NCBI GenBank assembly: GCA_036971615.1
Contig: JAYKKR010000001.1
Coordinates: 3,224,001 to 3,288,000, forward strand
Length of the DNA: 64,000 bases
Source of the DNA: Amyloporia xantha
Lineage: Eukaryota; Basidiomycota; Agaricomycetes; Polyporales; Adustoporiaceae
Direction: 5' to 3'
In this document: positions 52,750-64,000 of the stretch, one piece after another
How the letters are laid out: every line of letters begins with the position of its first letter
Position numbering within the stretch: the first letter of the stretch is position 1
Program-made: the position numbers and the translations under genes
The notes under the pieces: model-generated
Told to the model about the DNA's origin: nothing
The model's database searches: none
The model's input: the letters and a program-made list of their open reading frames with translations, nothing else

Positions 52750-54583
52750 TTTAATCTACGCAATCACAACGTCAACGGTCGCGCACGTTGGGACGACAGA
52801 AGAAGGTGTGCTCACGAGTTAAGTATAACTTGTCTTGACACGTCCGATAGTGCTTGGATGATAAAAAATTGCTGGAGGCGACTATTAGGAATAATCAAGT
52901 GCTGTCGTGGATAGAAGATGGATGGGATGCAAAGTCGTGCGCGCAGTGAACTTGAGGAAGTAGATAACCAGCCCTGTCTTCGAGCGGACGGTCGCTGGAC
53001 GAGCGGAGTGACCGGGAGAAGATGAGGAATCTAGATGCAATACGGAATAAAGGTATAAAAAGCTGAAATGCGCGCGCGGAGAGGTCGTGATGGTGTTGTT
53101 GGAATGAGACGCGTGTTTAGATATGTCGAACTATGCAAGGTGTATGCCAATCGTCAGACAGATGCAATGCGGCCCTCGTTGGACAAGATGGAGGAGGGAG
53201 AGAGAGGGAAGGAGAGGAGGAGCCTTGCGCTGGCCTGACGCCGTGAAGAAGTTCAGGGTTTGATCGCAACGTGCCCAGCTTGCGGCGGCGATTGCCAAAC
53301 GTATATGAAGGCTCCAGCTCATCCCCCATGCAAAACAGTCGTGTATCAGCGTTCTATCGTCCATCTCAGTCTTCACATCGATGGTCTCTTCTCTCTACTC
53401 AACAATAAATTATATCACCATCCACGCACAACCAACACTTTCGTCGCGATGCGATGGCCACGTACCGAGCCGCACCAGCGCCCAAGCCACCGCTTACGTT
53501 TCCCACGCAATGTCCGCACCAACACTCCGTTGATGCCGCCTAATTGTCCATTGAAGCCGTCCTCGGCTGCTCCATGACCCCTCCAGCGACTGCAGACAGA
53601 AAATCTAGTGCGCAAGTACTTCATAACCGGGGCTCTTCAGTGCTAATGAACCGCCTGAACCGAACCGCGAGCCGAGCCAAAGCGAGCGATCGAGACTCGA
53701 GAGCCAGGTTTGCGGCCACGTGGCATTTGCCATCTGGCACGTGGTCTGAGAAGTCTCGGAAGTAAACCTTGTCTTGGAAAGACGGCGTTGCCATTTTGGG
53801 ACGGAGTACCTTCTCTACCTAACTCGCTGCAGAGTAGCGGATCGTAACGGCAAATTATGGGTGCTATTACTGTCAACCAGGAAATATCGCATCCTCAGTC
53901 ATAAGCCGCTCAATTTCCTCATTTTTTAGCCCGAGGATGACCGAATATCGCAATTTTGATGTAGCGCACCGACTAACAGCCGATGGATGTAAAATCCCTT
54001 GTCTTCTTGTCTTCGAGGGCGCATCGCGTGTACTCATTGTTCCATTCAACTCGGCCGGTGCTCGGTTTCCTCTCTAATTGTTATTCTGACACATCAATGT
54101 CATCTGATGGTCTCAGAAATTCAGTCGGTCTCACGTTGTCATTTGGACGGTCATCGCCTCGGTAGCTCGACATCTTGGTTCCTGTCATTTGGCATCCTTC
54201 CTGTATATACGCAGGCACTCTTTCTATCGCCATTCACGCGCCACCTCCTCTGCAAGGCGTGTTTCAGAAGATGACTTGATAGGACGTTCTAGTGTCTGGC
54301 ACCAAGCTGCATGGGTCCTCGCACGTTCCTCGGCTTGACTCGTGCCTTCCGGAAGGTCGCCTCCAGAGATCTTTTGACCTGAGTGAATTGCGATTCTTGT
54401 CGATCGAACCACTCCGAAAATGTACACTTTCGTACGCACCTGATTGGGAAAATGAACCCGTCGTGTTCGAGACCGCACCCACGTCCCGTTTGCGTTGTCT
54501 CCCACTGGATGCTGAAGTTGACACGCAATCCAGAGACATTATTGGGAGGCCGCATATTGCAGTGTCAAATCCACATCTCTGTT

Positions 54584-54621
54584 GATCTTTACTATACAGT
54601 CGGATCTTTACTATACAGTCG
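54584..54621. repeat. Two tandem copies of a 19-bp unit
   Basis: GATCTTTACTATACAGTCG occurs twice head to tail with no mismatch, which fits a recent slip or duplication. Confidence 0.85.
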
Positions 54622-54959
54622 ACTGATCCTTCGACCATCCTATCTGCATCTGACAGCCAAGCATTGGCATTCCATCCTCCCCCAGTCGTGCTTCCATCGA
54701 TTGGTACCGCCTTGCGTTTCCCTCATGTCGTCCGTTTTTAATGATTACGGCATTCTCTGCTTCGTTCCATGTGATATTTGCCACGATCTTCATATTCGCG
54801 GCCCTGCTCCCATAAGCCACTGACAAGGTGAAATCGCAGCTTTCTTCCTCTTCGGACCCGTTCGAGCTTCGACGAGCCCGAATTACGGACGTCTAATGCC
54901 CCGCGTCGATAGTAATTGATTTACCCCACCTGCACGGTTCACATGGCACGGATATTCTG

Positions 54960-55560
54960 GTGCTATGTCATTTTAGGCAGACAGAAGGGTGTATGTGGAT
55001 GAGCGCACTGCACCCTGATAGTGCGGCCGCCAAGGCCCAAGCGGTACGTAAAGTACATCTTAACCGCTTCCGACATCGGTGAGCCATCCTCGATTATCAC
55101 TTGCACACTGACCAGTCTTATCCACGCTCCGTCTGTCCGCTTTCACAAATTATCAGGTAGACGTCATCACCGCGACGCCCTAACACTGGCCATGGTTTTC
55201 CAGAAGTGAATCGACTGCGTGAGTAAACCTGTACACCGTCACTGAGACTAGACCCATATCGACCTTGCGTCTTCGTTCTCATGCACTATCCTCCGCACGA
55301 AGATCTCGGGCGGACTCTAGGTGTTCCTATTGACACCGATGAATCCGACGAAGCTACGAAGTGGTGCTGAACTTTGTCATATGTAGTAAAAGCAGCGAAA
55401 GAAGGAGGGACGTACAAGGCGGGGTTGCCTCGAATGAATGTAGATCGGCCATTTATTCGGAATTGGCACCGGTGGTGAAGACGGACGACTCGAAGTGCAC
55501 TACCCAATTGAAACAAAAATTGAAATTCGGTCCTCAGCACCACTTCGCTGGGACTGATCC
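54960..55560 (+). pseudogene. Unrecognised broken gene remains
   Basis: Plus-strand blocks with protein-like composition are MSALHPDSAAAKAQAVRKVH, HYPPHEDLGRTLGVPIDTDE + SDEATKW, TLSYVVKAAKEGGTYKAGLP, RMNVDRPFIRNWHRW, and in the next phase GEDGRLEVHYPIETKIEIRS. TGA codons separate several of them and one base shift is needed near 55475. Some GT/AG pairs between blocks look like introns. The family is not recognised; it could be an old gene or part of a mobile element. Confidence 0.35.
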
Positions 55561-56195
55561 TGCCATTTCCTCATGTCAAAGTCCTCCTGTTGGTACCGAT
55601 GGCCCAGACTTTATCATACGCATTTGAAAATCGGACTCTGCTGCCCCAGTTGTCGGCCCTGCCTGCCCTGTTATTCCCTTTCATGGCGCACAGATGAGGC
55701 CAAGCTCAGATAACAACTTATCTTTGGTCGGATTTCTAGACTTTGTTTCCACCAGAACGGCTCCGCTGAGTGCAGCAGGACACTGACCGGAAGATACAGT
55801 GGCATGTAATCTCACGCTGACCGGACTTTGAGGCACAATCGCAAGGAAACGGGACTTCCGTTGTCCGACGTGATGTCGTCAAGTGACCTAAAAGTTAGCA
55901 TGGTGTGGACGGATCACATTTATGAGTAGGACGAGGACACCCCTATCCCCACTGGAATATAATTTGCGCGAAATTGAGGTGGCGTGCAATAAACAACTGA
56001 AAGAGGGTCGATCCTTATTGCCGACACCGACAATTAATATTGCAGAATGACACATACTGGTCCGCAATATAGTAATTACAGGCAAGATTGGGATCAAGAA
56101 AGAGCGATACATCTGTGATACTAATGTACATAAGACAAGATTCCTGAGTCGTGCTGGTTGCGCATGGCATGCTAGATCCATGAAATCCAAGAAGA

Positions 56196-59100
56196 TTATG
56201 CATCTGCAGATCGCCATAATTAGTGTACACGACTCTCGCCTGGAGATGGAAACAGAATGGAGCTCTCACAATATGATGTGCCGACAAGCATGGTGGCAAG
56301 ATTCTGCAGGTGGTCCTCGTTGAAGGCAAGTTGATCTTTGTGCCACGTATCCTTTTGACAGCCATCAGCGATGTAAGCAAAGATAATGAATGACATAAAT
56401 TTACCTGATGTGTCTGGAGGTGAGAAACAATACACGTGTAAGCAATGCCAGGAACGTTGTAGTGAAGTGAGACAAACCTTCTTGAACTCCGAAGCACACG
56501 TCCGAATGGTGGTAGAAATCGGCGCAGGATCCGTGGCATGCAAGGCTAATACTAGAAAGGACTACGTCAAAACATGTATCATAGAGAGGACAAACTGAGT
56601 TACGATCGGTCAAAGGAGGCATCCATGACTCCACAGAATACGGAAAACTCTCGATCAGCGCACAGAGTCCTAAAATTGCAGAGTGCAGAGATCGCAACGA
56701 CTCAGGATATGTGGGGTCTCGACGATTGGGTAGTTTCGTTCTTCGGGCAAGAGCGACAAACCGATCCTATAGTATGTATCCACAATGAGATGATTTCCTC
56801 CCATAGGAGAGCACCCAAGCGCACCTTCAGCCGAACAATACTCTGTCGTTGAGAACATCTCACCACTCCCGATAGCATCTTGGAGGCCATTTCGCGTACT
56901 TCAACATTCTCGTCACCTAAGCAATCCACAAGCATTTCCATAAGTCTTGTTACAACTTCACTGGAAATGCTCATCAAATTGCGATAGTAGAAGACGAGCA
57001 GGGTAGGTAACGCATTGAGCCTGACGCGCCATGACTATTTATACCGAAGCAATGAACATGAAGACTATTGGTGAAGAGAAGGCGGACATACCGTAGAGGA
57101 CTTGATGGCTTGGATGAAGTTGTCCATGATAATTTCAATGTATTCCGTTGGAGGAGATACAGCTGAAAGGACATATAAGACAGCCGAACTGTATTTCTGC
57201 AGTTCAGAGCTGTCGTTGAGTTCTGACATACGCAGAATCTCGGGTCTCCATACCACACACCATCAGGGCGAGCTCTTTGGGATGAATGAGATGTTACTCA
57301 CAGGAGAGCAATAGCATAAGGAAGAATCAAGGTAGCTTGCGGACCATGAGAAAATTCCCAAATCCACTGCAACACTACGCTCAACGTAAGTATAAATGGT
57401 CTATCTGATCTCAAAAATAGGGGCCGCACAGGTAAGTCCGACTTTATCATACTGAGATTGGCTGACGCGTGGGGGAGGAAGACGCTCTTCTCTCCATTTC
57501 GGTAGCTGTCGGATAATTTGCATGATACGATCCATATACTGTGCACCTCTGCAGATGTTCATGAATCAGACGCGACTTCTGCGGATTGACGAGAACATAC
57601 CGAATGCGGAGAGGGTCGTTAGGCATTTGGCAAGCTTGGAGGAACGCTTCTGATGATGGATAGGTGGGTCGCCATTGTGTCACCACAATCGCGTACAGAT
57701 TTTGAGCAATTTGTGAACGAATCTGATACAGGTTATATTCATACAATTGTAGAAAGTCAATCTCCATTCATACCTCAGCATAGCCAGTGTTCGCGTTATC
57801 AAGAAAGAGATGCATATAATTGTCGCATTGAGGAAGGAAACGTACACCCAGACAGTCGACCACGATACTGAACAATGAGAGCGTTTTGCTCACTGAGAGG
57901 GGTCAACAACCACAAATTTCCTGCGTGGGCAACAATTGGCACTCACTGGCAAAAGCCGAATCACCCTGAAACTCCAAGGGAAGTGAGAGTATCCAATCCA
58001 CAATGGGCTTTGCACGCCTGGGATCCCTTTCGACCAGTTGCTCCTGCGAAGGCTTGTAAGACAACGTCGAATACTGATATGAAGCACCTCACGCTGAACA
58101 TGCCTTCCCAGTATGCAACAGTATCCGGCTTCATGTGAGAATATATTTGTGGAAGACGCGAAGTCACCCATGTCCATAGTTGGTTCGACTGCTGGCGAGG
58201 CCAATGCTTCGATCCTGCCAAAATCATATAGAGAGTGTCATGATCAAATGAAGAAAACATACCTCGTAGCAGCCCGGCCAACATTTCTGCACCTGCGCGT
58301 TGCTTGAAACGGTCCGAATCTGCCAACAAAGGTTCAATGGCTGCGACCAGGGCGCTAGTTTGCGCGCGTTCAAATGTCTTGGCTAGAATATTTATGAGCA
58401 TATGTTTTCCACGGATGTAATGCAGCGTACCTAGTGACTTCATGAATATGATGTTATCAGCTCTCAGTTCGGGCGATGAATTAGTTTTAGTAGATTCTTG
58501 ACTCCAGAGTAAGGCCAGCTTGAAAAAGAAGTCACTTTGCCCCAGTATCGCACTCATAGCCTCCACTGCAGGTTTCGAAGCCAGTTCCCAGGAGAATGGC
58601 CATTTATCACCATGGACGACCCGATAAGCTTTGACTCTTGGGGACCAAACGATGAAGCCAGTCATGATCTTATCCACAAAAATCTCCCTGTTGTCTCAAT
58701 TAGACATCGATAGGCAACTAAAACGCAGTGACGAACTCATCGTTACCCTGCTTGTGAATGGGACGTTGTAGGCTCTGCAGAAAGAGGGATGGATCGGAGA
58801 CAGGGACCATTGTTTGTAAAGGGTTCTTCCACTCATCCCACCACAGCTCCTCGCTTGATTTGGAAAACGTGCGAATTTTGATATAGCAAGTCAATCTGGC
58901 TATAGCTCTGAAGTGCTTTCGGTGAGGTCCGGTCAACGTTTTATAGGCAAAGTACCTACTTCTGTGAGATTATTCTGATTGTAGAATGTGGGCTAGTACT
59001 ATGCCTCAAGAAGAAAGCAGCCAGCTCTGATGACGGGCTGGCATCTCTCCGTAGCAACCCAGACAAAAACTTGATCGCAATCTCGATGTAGCGCCACTGA

Positions 59101-62100
59101 GAAGATCGAATTAATGGTTGCTTGGGCGAACGGAAATGAAACACGTACATGAGTGGTGGGCCTCGACGCAATTGTAAGAATTGCCGAGACCTACAAGTCA
59201 GCGTTAGCTTGAATGGCAAATGACAAACTGATAACATTGATCCTCACGGTTTCGGCATGCCGTCGATTCTTCGTCGCGGCGCGTACATTCATTTTGTTAA
59301 GAGCTTGTGCTAGAGTTGTACGATCATCCTGGGAGGGGATGAACTCTTGCTTGACTACTGTCAGAGCATTGGTAACACCAGGCATTTCTTCAAGAAAAGC
59401 ATCCGTATGTACTGCCTCCTCAGTGAGGTAGACTAAGGCGTCTTGTGCGAGGTTGCCTACTAACTTCTGGATAGAAGGCTGAACAAAGCCATGTTAGCAA
59501 GAGTATGCACTTGCAGTTTACATGTCCCACTGACCTTCTCTTGATGCTGACATTCAAGTAAGGCGACAAGGTATTGAGTGTGCGAAGTAACATCTATAAT
59601 GCAATGTCGATCGGTTGCAATTTTGATCACATGAAAATGCTTACCAGCAAGCGCATAGGCAGCTATCATGATCCTATAAGCAACATTGCAGATTCGAAGA
59701 GTTCAGAAGGTGAAATACCTGTGCCTTTGTTCCACAGAACATACAAAGCTCCTTTCATGCGATCGGGATCGGTTCCTTTGGCCAAGGCCTCCAATAGTAA
59801 TGGGAGACTGAGCCTCGTGGACCGCACAAAATACTGTTTCATTATTTTAATGAGAAAAGACTGAATTTACGATGTTTAGATTCAGAATAAGGGACCACCT
59901 ACACCACATGCATTGTGAAAGATAGCTTGCGCATGTCTGAGGGCAAATCATAAGCTGCAGTAGACACAGGACCGTCAATGCTTACCTCCTCAATCTAGTG
60001 TAAGGCGACAGAGACATTTCAATCAGATCGCGAATCAGCTCATCATCGAGCTGAGACCGTCGCCGATACAGTGCATGCATGTACACTCTGCCAGCATGGT
60101 ACGCATGAGCACGTCTTACCAAGACCATTCTGGCATTCGCCCTCTGCTTCGACCACATGCGTGTAGCGCTAGTAGATTAAATGTCAATGCGCATTACGTG
60201 TAGGTGAAACTGAACACTCACTCCCGAGCTTGTGCATATGCCTTGCGCAAGGAGTCAAAGTTACTTCTAGTCATCGCATACTCGAGAAGAAATACGTCAA
60301 TTGCCTTTGAAAGGCTAACGACGGCATCGATGTGATCTTCTTCTTCATTCGGATGCTGCAGAGCGACGGCGGCACGATGAACGACTTCACCGAACCTTCT
60401 TCGGTGGGTGGATGCTCGCTGGTATCGAGGATCTCGAGGATCTGTGAGGACAAAACCAGACTTGACATCCAGGGGGGTCACGAGGAGTCCGGGGACCTCA
60501 ATTTCTTCATTGAGGCAAGGATTCGATACTTCCTTAGGGCTTTCTTGCAGTAAGGTAGGTAGACCACTCCAGACAGACCGGACGGCATGAAGATACCTGG
60601 AAAGATTCAATTCATGGGCCGGGCAAATACTTATAACGGGAACCTACCTGCAGAAGTCATTACGGCCAACATTATCCCATCGTCCCGCAACCTGAATGAG
60701 ACTCTCAATTCTGTCCAAAGCTGGGGAAGCTATCTTATCCAGAATTTCCAAGACGAAGTCTGTTTCTTCCTGGGATGGGACTACTACAATATCAGCGACA
60801 ATAACCCGTATCGGATTTACAAACATACCATGCCACTCGATCTTCACGTCTTGCGCATTGTAGAGGCGACCCCAATGCAGGATATGATTCTGCTCAAAAT
60901 CTTTTGATCGTCCTTCCATAAGTTAGGGACAATTATTAGAATATCTCGGCACATACCAGGACTATCCCATTCGTCGGAATCGACAAAACGAGAGTTCACG
61001 GGATACACTGAGCTCAGCGTATACACAATCCTGTTGATGAGACGCCCAGTTCCGCTGTAGCCACGCTCGCTCTTCGTTTTGTCGATGAGAAGTGATACCA
61101 GATCAAGCAATTGCGTCTTGTATTTCAAAAGCTGTGGATCAAAACATAAGCTGGTGCAAAATGCTCTCAGGGTCAAAGAATCAATCTCACCACTGTACCA
61201 CCATAGCCAAAACACCCACGGAGAATCGACATATCTTGAGGGTCTTTGTTAGCTTGAAACGCATAGAAAAAGCATTGAACATACTCCAATGTAGCGTAGT
61301 ATCTGATGGTACTGAGGTATGCACAGACGTAGTTCGGATACTCGATGCGCCATGTTTCAACTCTTCCTGAATCTGCATTATACAAACCGGTAGGAACTTG
61401 TCTATAGTCTTCTCAGGCCTCACGCGGGCTAGGCATGACACTAGCTGTCCGAACGCCCTTACAGCATTAGACTTAGCATTGGTAGTGGCGTACTCGTAGA
61501 CGATCTTTAACACTAGATCAAATAGCTGATCTGATAAATTGAGGCAGACGACATCGATCATGCTCTTGATAGATTTGAGGACATTCTCTTCCATTTTGCC
61601 GCCGGTAACGTTCCTTTTTCCACCTTCTTCCGGTAGATTCTCGTACAGAGCGAATACGCGCCTAAACAGAGAGGTCACCCAATCTACAGCGCGGAGGTCA
61701 ACTCTGCCATTTGTGCTAGAAATGATCACACATACCGGCAAATCCAGCAGTGCTATCCCTGGCAAAGGCACGTTCTTCTTGTCTGCTCAATACCGCAGCT
61801 CCAGCTCCGGAGTGTCCATCAGGTAATGGACTATCATCACCTCCGTCGATATTCATCATATCTTCAGCAGGAGCATCACCGCTAAACGGTACTCCAGCTT
61901 GATGCATCGACAAATCACCGATCTTGATATATTGCACGACCGAAGCGATGAACATAGAAGCGCAAAGGGTCTTGATTGGATCATTCTACATGCGAGCTGT
62001 CTGTAAGTGAATGCGACTACACCGGTAGACTAGCCGTGACTCACAAGATCGATGCCTGGAAGACAGAGCTCGAGCAGAGGCACAACATGCTTCTGACCAC

Positions 62101-64000
62101 CGATCCAAGCCTGTTCTGAGACCAAGGGATGAGCAACGGCCGCTAGCATTGTCATTACGGCAGTCGTTCGATGTGTCTCGTTAACAACTTCGAGACCACC
62201 GTATGCACGCTCAAGTAGATCTGGCATGACAAGATTCGGCTCGATAAAAGCCATGGAACGTAGTGATGCCTGGGAGTAGCTCATAGAAAATGGATCCTTA
62301 GCAAACATGGCTAGAAGGGCAGGAGTACGTAGGGAGGTGACAAAAGCGCGACGAATGTCGGGAGTAAGACGGCGAGTCTACATCAAATTTCGTGTCAGTA
62401 TGATCCAATTACTGTAACCACTTTACACACGACAGGGGTCTTGCACGTCACTTCTTGCTCCTCTTTCCACCGCTTGGAGAATTCGGCCGTGACGCGATGC
62501 AAGAATAGCGTGAGCTGAGGTCCAGTCCAAAGGTCAATTATTTCGCTCATCCGACCGTGTAGAACACTTACACTCAAGCTCCAAGGCCCATGATTCGACG
62601 GATGGAAGAATGACTCTGTACTCGTGATTAACTTATCCAATGAATCGAGAGCTCTAGATCCAGCAAGAAAGCCTGTTGGCGGAGAGGAGGATGAGCCATT
62701 CGAGATTCTATCGCTAGTCTCGCCGCGAATGGGACCATCGAGAGACATCGAATACACAAACATCTTTGCTAGACCGTCTATAGAAGAAACCACCGCTGAC
62801 TGTTATTCGAGATAAACACGAAATAAGCATCGATACATACTGGCCCTGTTGATAGGTTTCCTTATTCTTAATGTTTGTTTGTCTGCCAAGTTATCTGCAT
62901 GTGAAGCAGTGGTACTGGCTCCCTGGATTATCACGATCAGCGTTCACTATCATCCTTGCAAACTCAAAATTTCATCTTACTCTCGTGGCTCCGACGGGAA
63001 CGTCTGAATAGTCCTCGATGAGAAAATAAATTCAGTGCAGACGATGCGAAACAACTTACTCATGGAACCAAGGGCTTTCCCTGCCAGGACGTGCCATTGA
63101 TTATCGCTCCAGATTCCTACATCTCTCCACGCGGCACCGCCTTCATCTCCTGCATCGCCGTACTTGCCAGCTACGTGCTCCTCGGAGAGATCTCCGCATA
63201 ATTCTATCATTCTGTCATCAATGAGGGACGAATTGACCGCTTCCCACAGTTCAAATAGCGGCGGAAGATAGAGATGAGTATGAGTGGGCGGGAAGAAAGA
63301 CGTCATAACCGGAACCATTGTCAGGATTGTCTGCAGTCAAATATCAATGGATGGCGTCACGTCGAGACATTGATATCTCACCTCTTTGGTCAACAATGGT
63401 AGAAACGTCGCTTGCATGTCCGGGATTTCGGCCGCTGGATAATATCTTCTGCATTGCTCAGCCACATAAAGCAGAATGTTAATCATATTTCGCCTAATAT
63501 TCAAGCTTCAGTTTACCGCCACAGATCGTGTGATGATTGTTCTTACGAGTTATCATGGAGCCTCTTCTTCGGCCATAGCTCCTTCTGAAGTACTCTCCAT
63601 AAGGGTCTCCAAGCTAGTTGAAGGTCAGTGCTCTCGAGCTTGCGCCTGTGATCAGGTTTGTTCGAGAGCAGGCGAGCAAGCATGTCCGCCCAACTACGAA
63701 TAACACGTGGTTCAATGCCCGGTAGCAGGCAAAGCTCGTAATAGAGCTTAACAAGCTTGGCACGCGTCGTCTTAGGCATTGGGTAATGCATGAGAAGCCA
63801 ACTTACCCGTAGGTATTAATATTAATCGAAGAGTCAATGGGAAAGAAAGAACGGACCATTGCAACATGCCATCCCAGGTGGTAAGCACTAGCCAGTTCTT
63901 GCTCTCAGCGCAGATGGCGATTCTTGACACTATGTAATCAAGCTTTGCCCGCATCTCCTCGACGGATTCACATTCATAAGGTAATGAATCGATGTAAGAC
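56196..64000 (-). CDS. blm10: Proteasome activator Blm10/PA200, N-terminus outside the window
   Basis: A very large HEAT-repeat protein that caps the 20S proteasome and opens its gate, acting in nucleus and cytosol. Minus-strand exons from the right edge read SLPYECESVEEMRAKLDYIV and SRIAICAESKNWLVLTTWDG (near the start of the protein), then LQLAWRPLWRVLQKELWPKK, FFPPTHTHLYLPPLFELWEA, YYPAAEIPDMQATFLPLLTK, GDKWPFSWELASKPAVEAMS and ISSEVVTRLMEMLVDCLGDE. C-terminal blocks are LHSAILGLCALIESFPYSVE and DTWHKDQLAFNEDHLQNLAT. The last intron joins TSY to YA-stop, giving the C-terminal Tyr-Tyr-Ala that in this family inserts into the proteasome alpha ring. About thirty short introns are present. Only a few dozen N-terminal residues seem to be missing beyond position 64000. 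Confidence 0.93.

Larger units (their letters stand above)
52750..56195. other. Gap with broken gene remains
   Basis: From 52750 to about 53100 it forms the CCCH gene's upstream region. A plus-strand TATAAAA at 53054-53060 has no clear gene downstream. A 19-bp unit is repeated twice at 54584-54621. Parts of 54290-54600 and 54960-55560 on the plus strand look like remains of coding sequence but contain stops. The last 600 bases are the 3' flank of the Blm10/PA200 gene. Confidence 0.4.

Overview
The window is nuclear DNA from a filamentous fungus, almost certainly a basidiomycete of the Agaricomycetes. Genes are broken by many short introns (mostly about 50-65 nt, GT-AG, with CTRAY-like branch sites). 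Spacing is compact, and the proteins resemble those of wood-decay mushrooms: a large-subunit catalase, a secreted GH18 chitinase and an F-box-like family typical of these fungi. I cannot name the species.

Layout from left to right: an OPT-family peptide transporter (+); COP9 signalosome subunit 6 (-); tRNA-Thr (-); replicative helicase subunit MCM5 (+); tRNA-Lys (-); a 4.3 kb gap with unrecognised, broken coding-like fragments; a C2H2 zinc-finger regulator (+); a large-subunit catalase (+); a small foldback element; a second tRNA-Lys (-); Mediator subunit MED6 (+); the AP-3 adaptor sigma subunit (-); an F-box-like gene (-) and a broken relative (-); a long gene-poor stretch; a serine/histidine-rich protein of unknown function (+); a secreted chitinase with two chitin-binding modules (-); casein kinase 2 alpha (-), divergent from a SET-domain protein (+); a 1.55 kb near-perfect foldback carrying an unrecognised broken gene; a mitochondrial DnaJ (Mdj1 type, +); an MFS drug/H+ antiporter (+); choline/ethanolamine kinase (+); a tandem CCCH zinc-finger mRNA-binding protein (-); a gap with another broken gene; and nearly all of proteasome activator Blm10/PA200 (-), whose N-terminus lies beyond the right edge.

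Most genes are independent housekeeping units (replication, transcription, protein turnover, lipid synthesis, trafficking). There is no operon-like or biosynthetic cluster. CSN6, Blm10/PA200 and the F-box-like gene share a protein-turnover theme, but nothing in the sequence links them.

The points most worth a second look are: three well-conserved genes that each need one extra base removed to restore a conserved domain; the fresh inverted-repeat element and its cargo next to the mdj1 promoter; unidentified gene remains at 10.4-12.7 kb and 54.9-55.6 kb; two near-identical tRNA-Lys genes differing only in the intron; and an optional last intron that would give mdj1 two different C-termini. I found no convincing new multi-gene system. 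Gene boundaries come from reading conserved protein segments across splice sites by eye, so individual exon edges may be off by a few bases.
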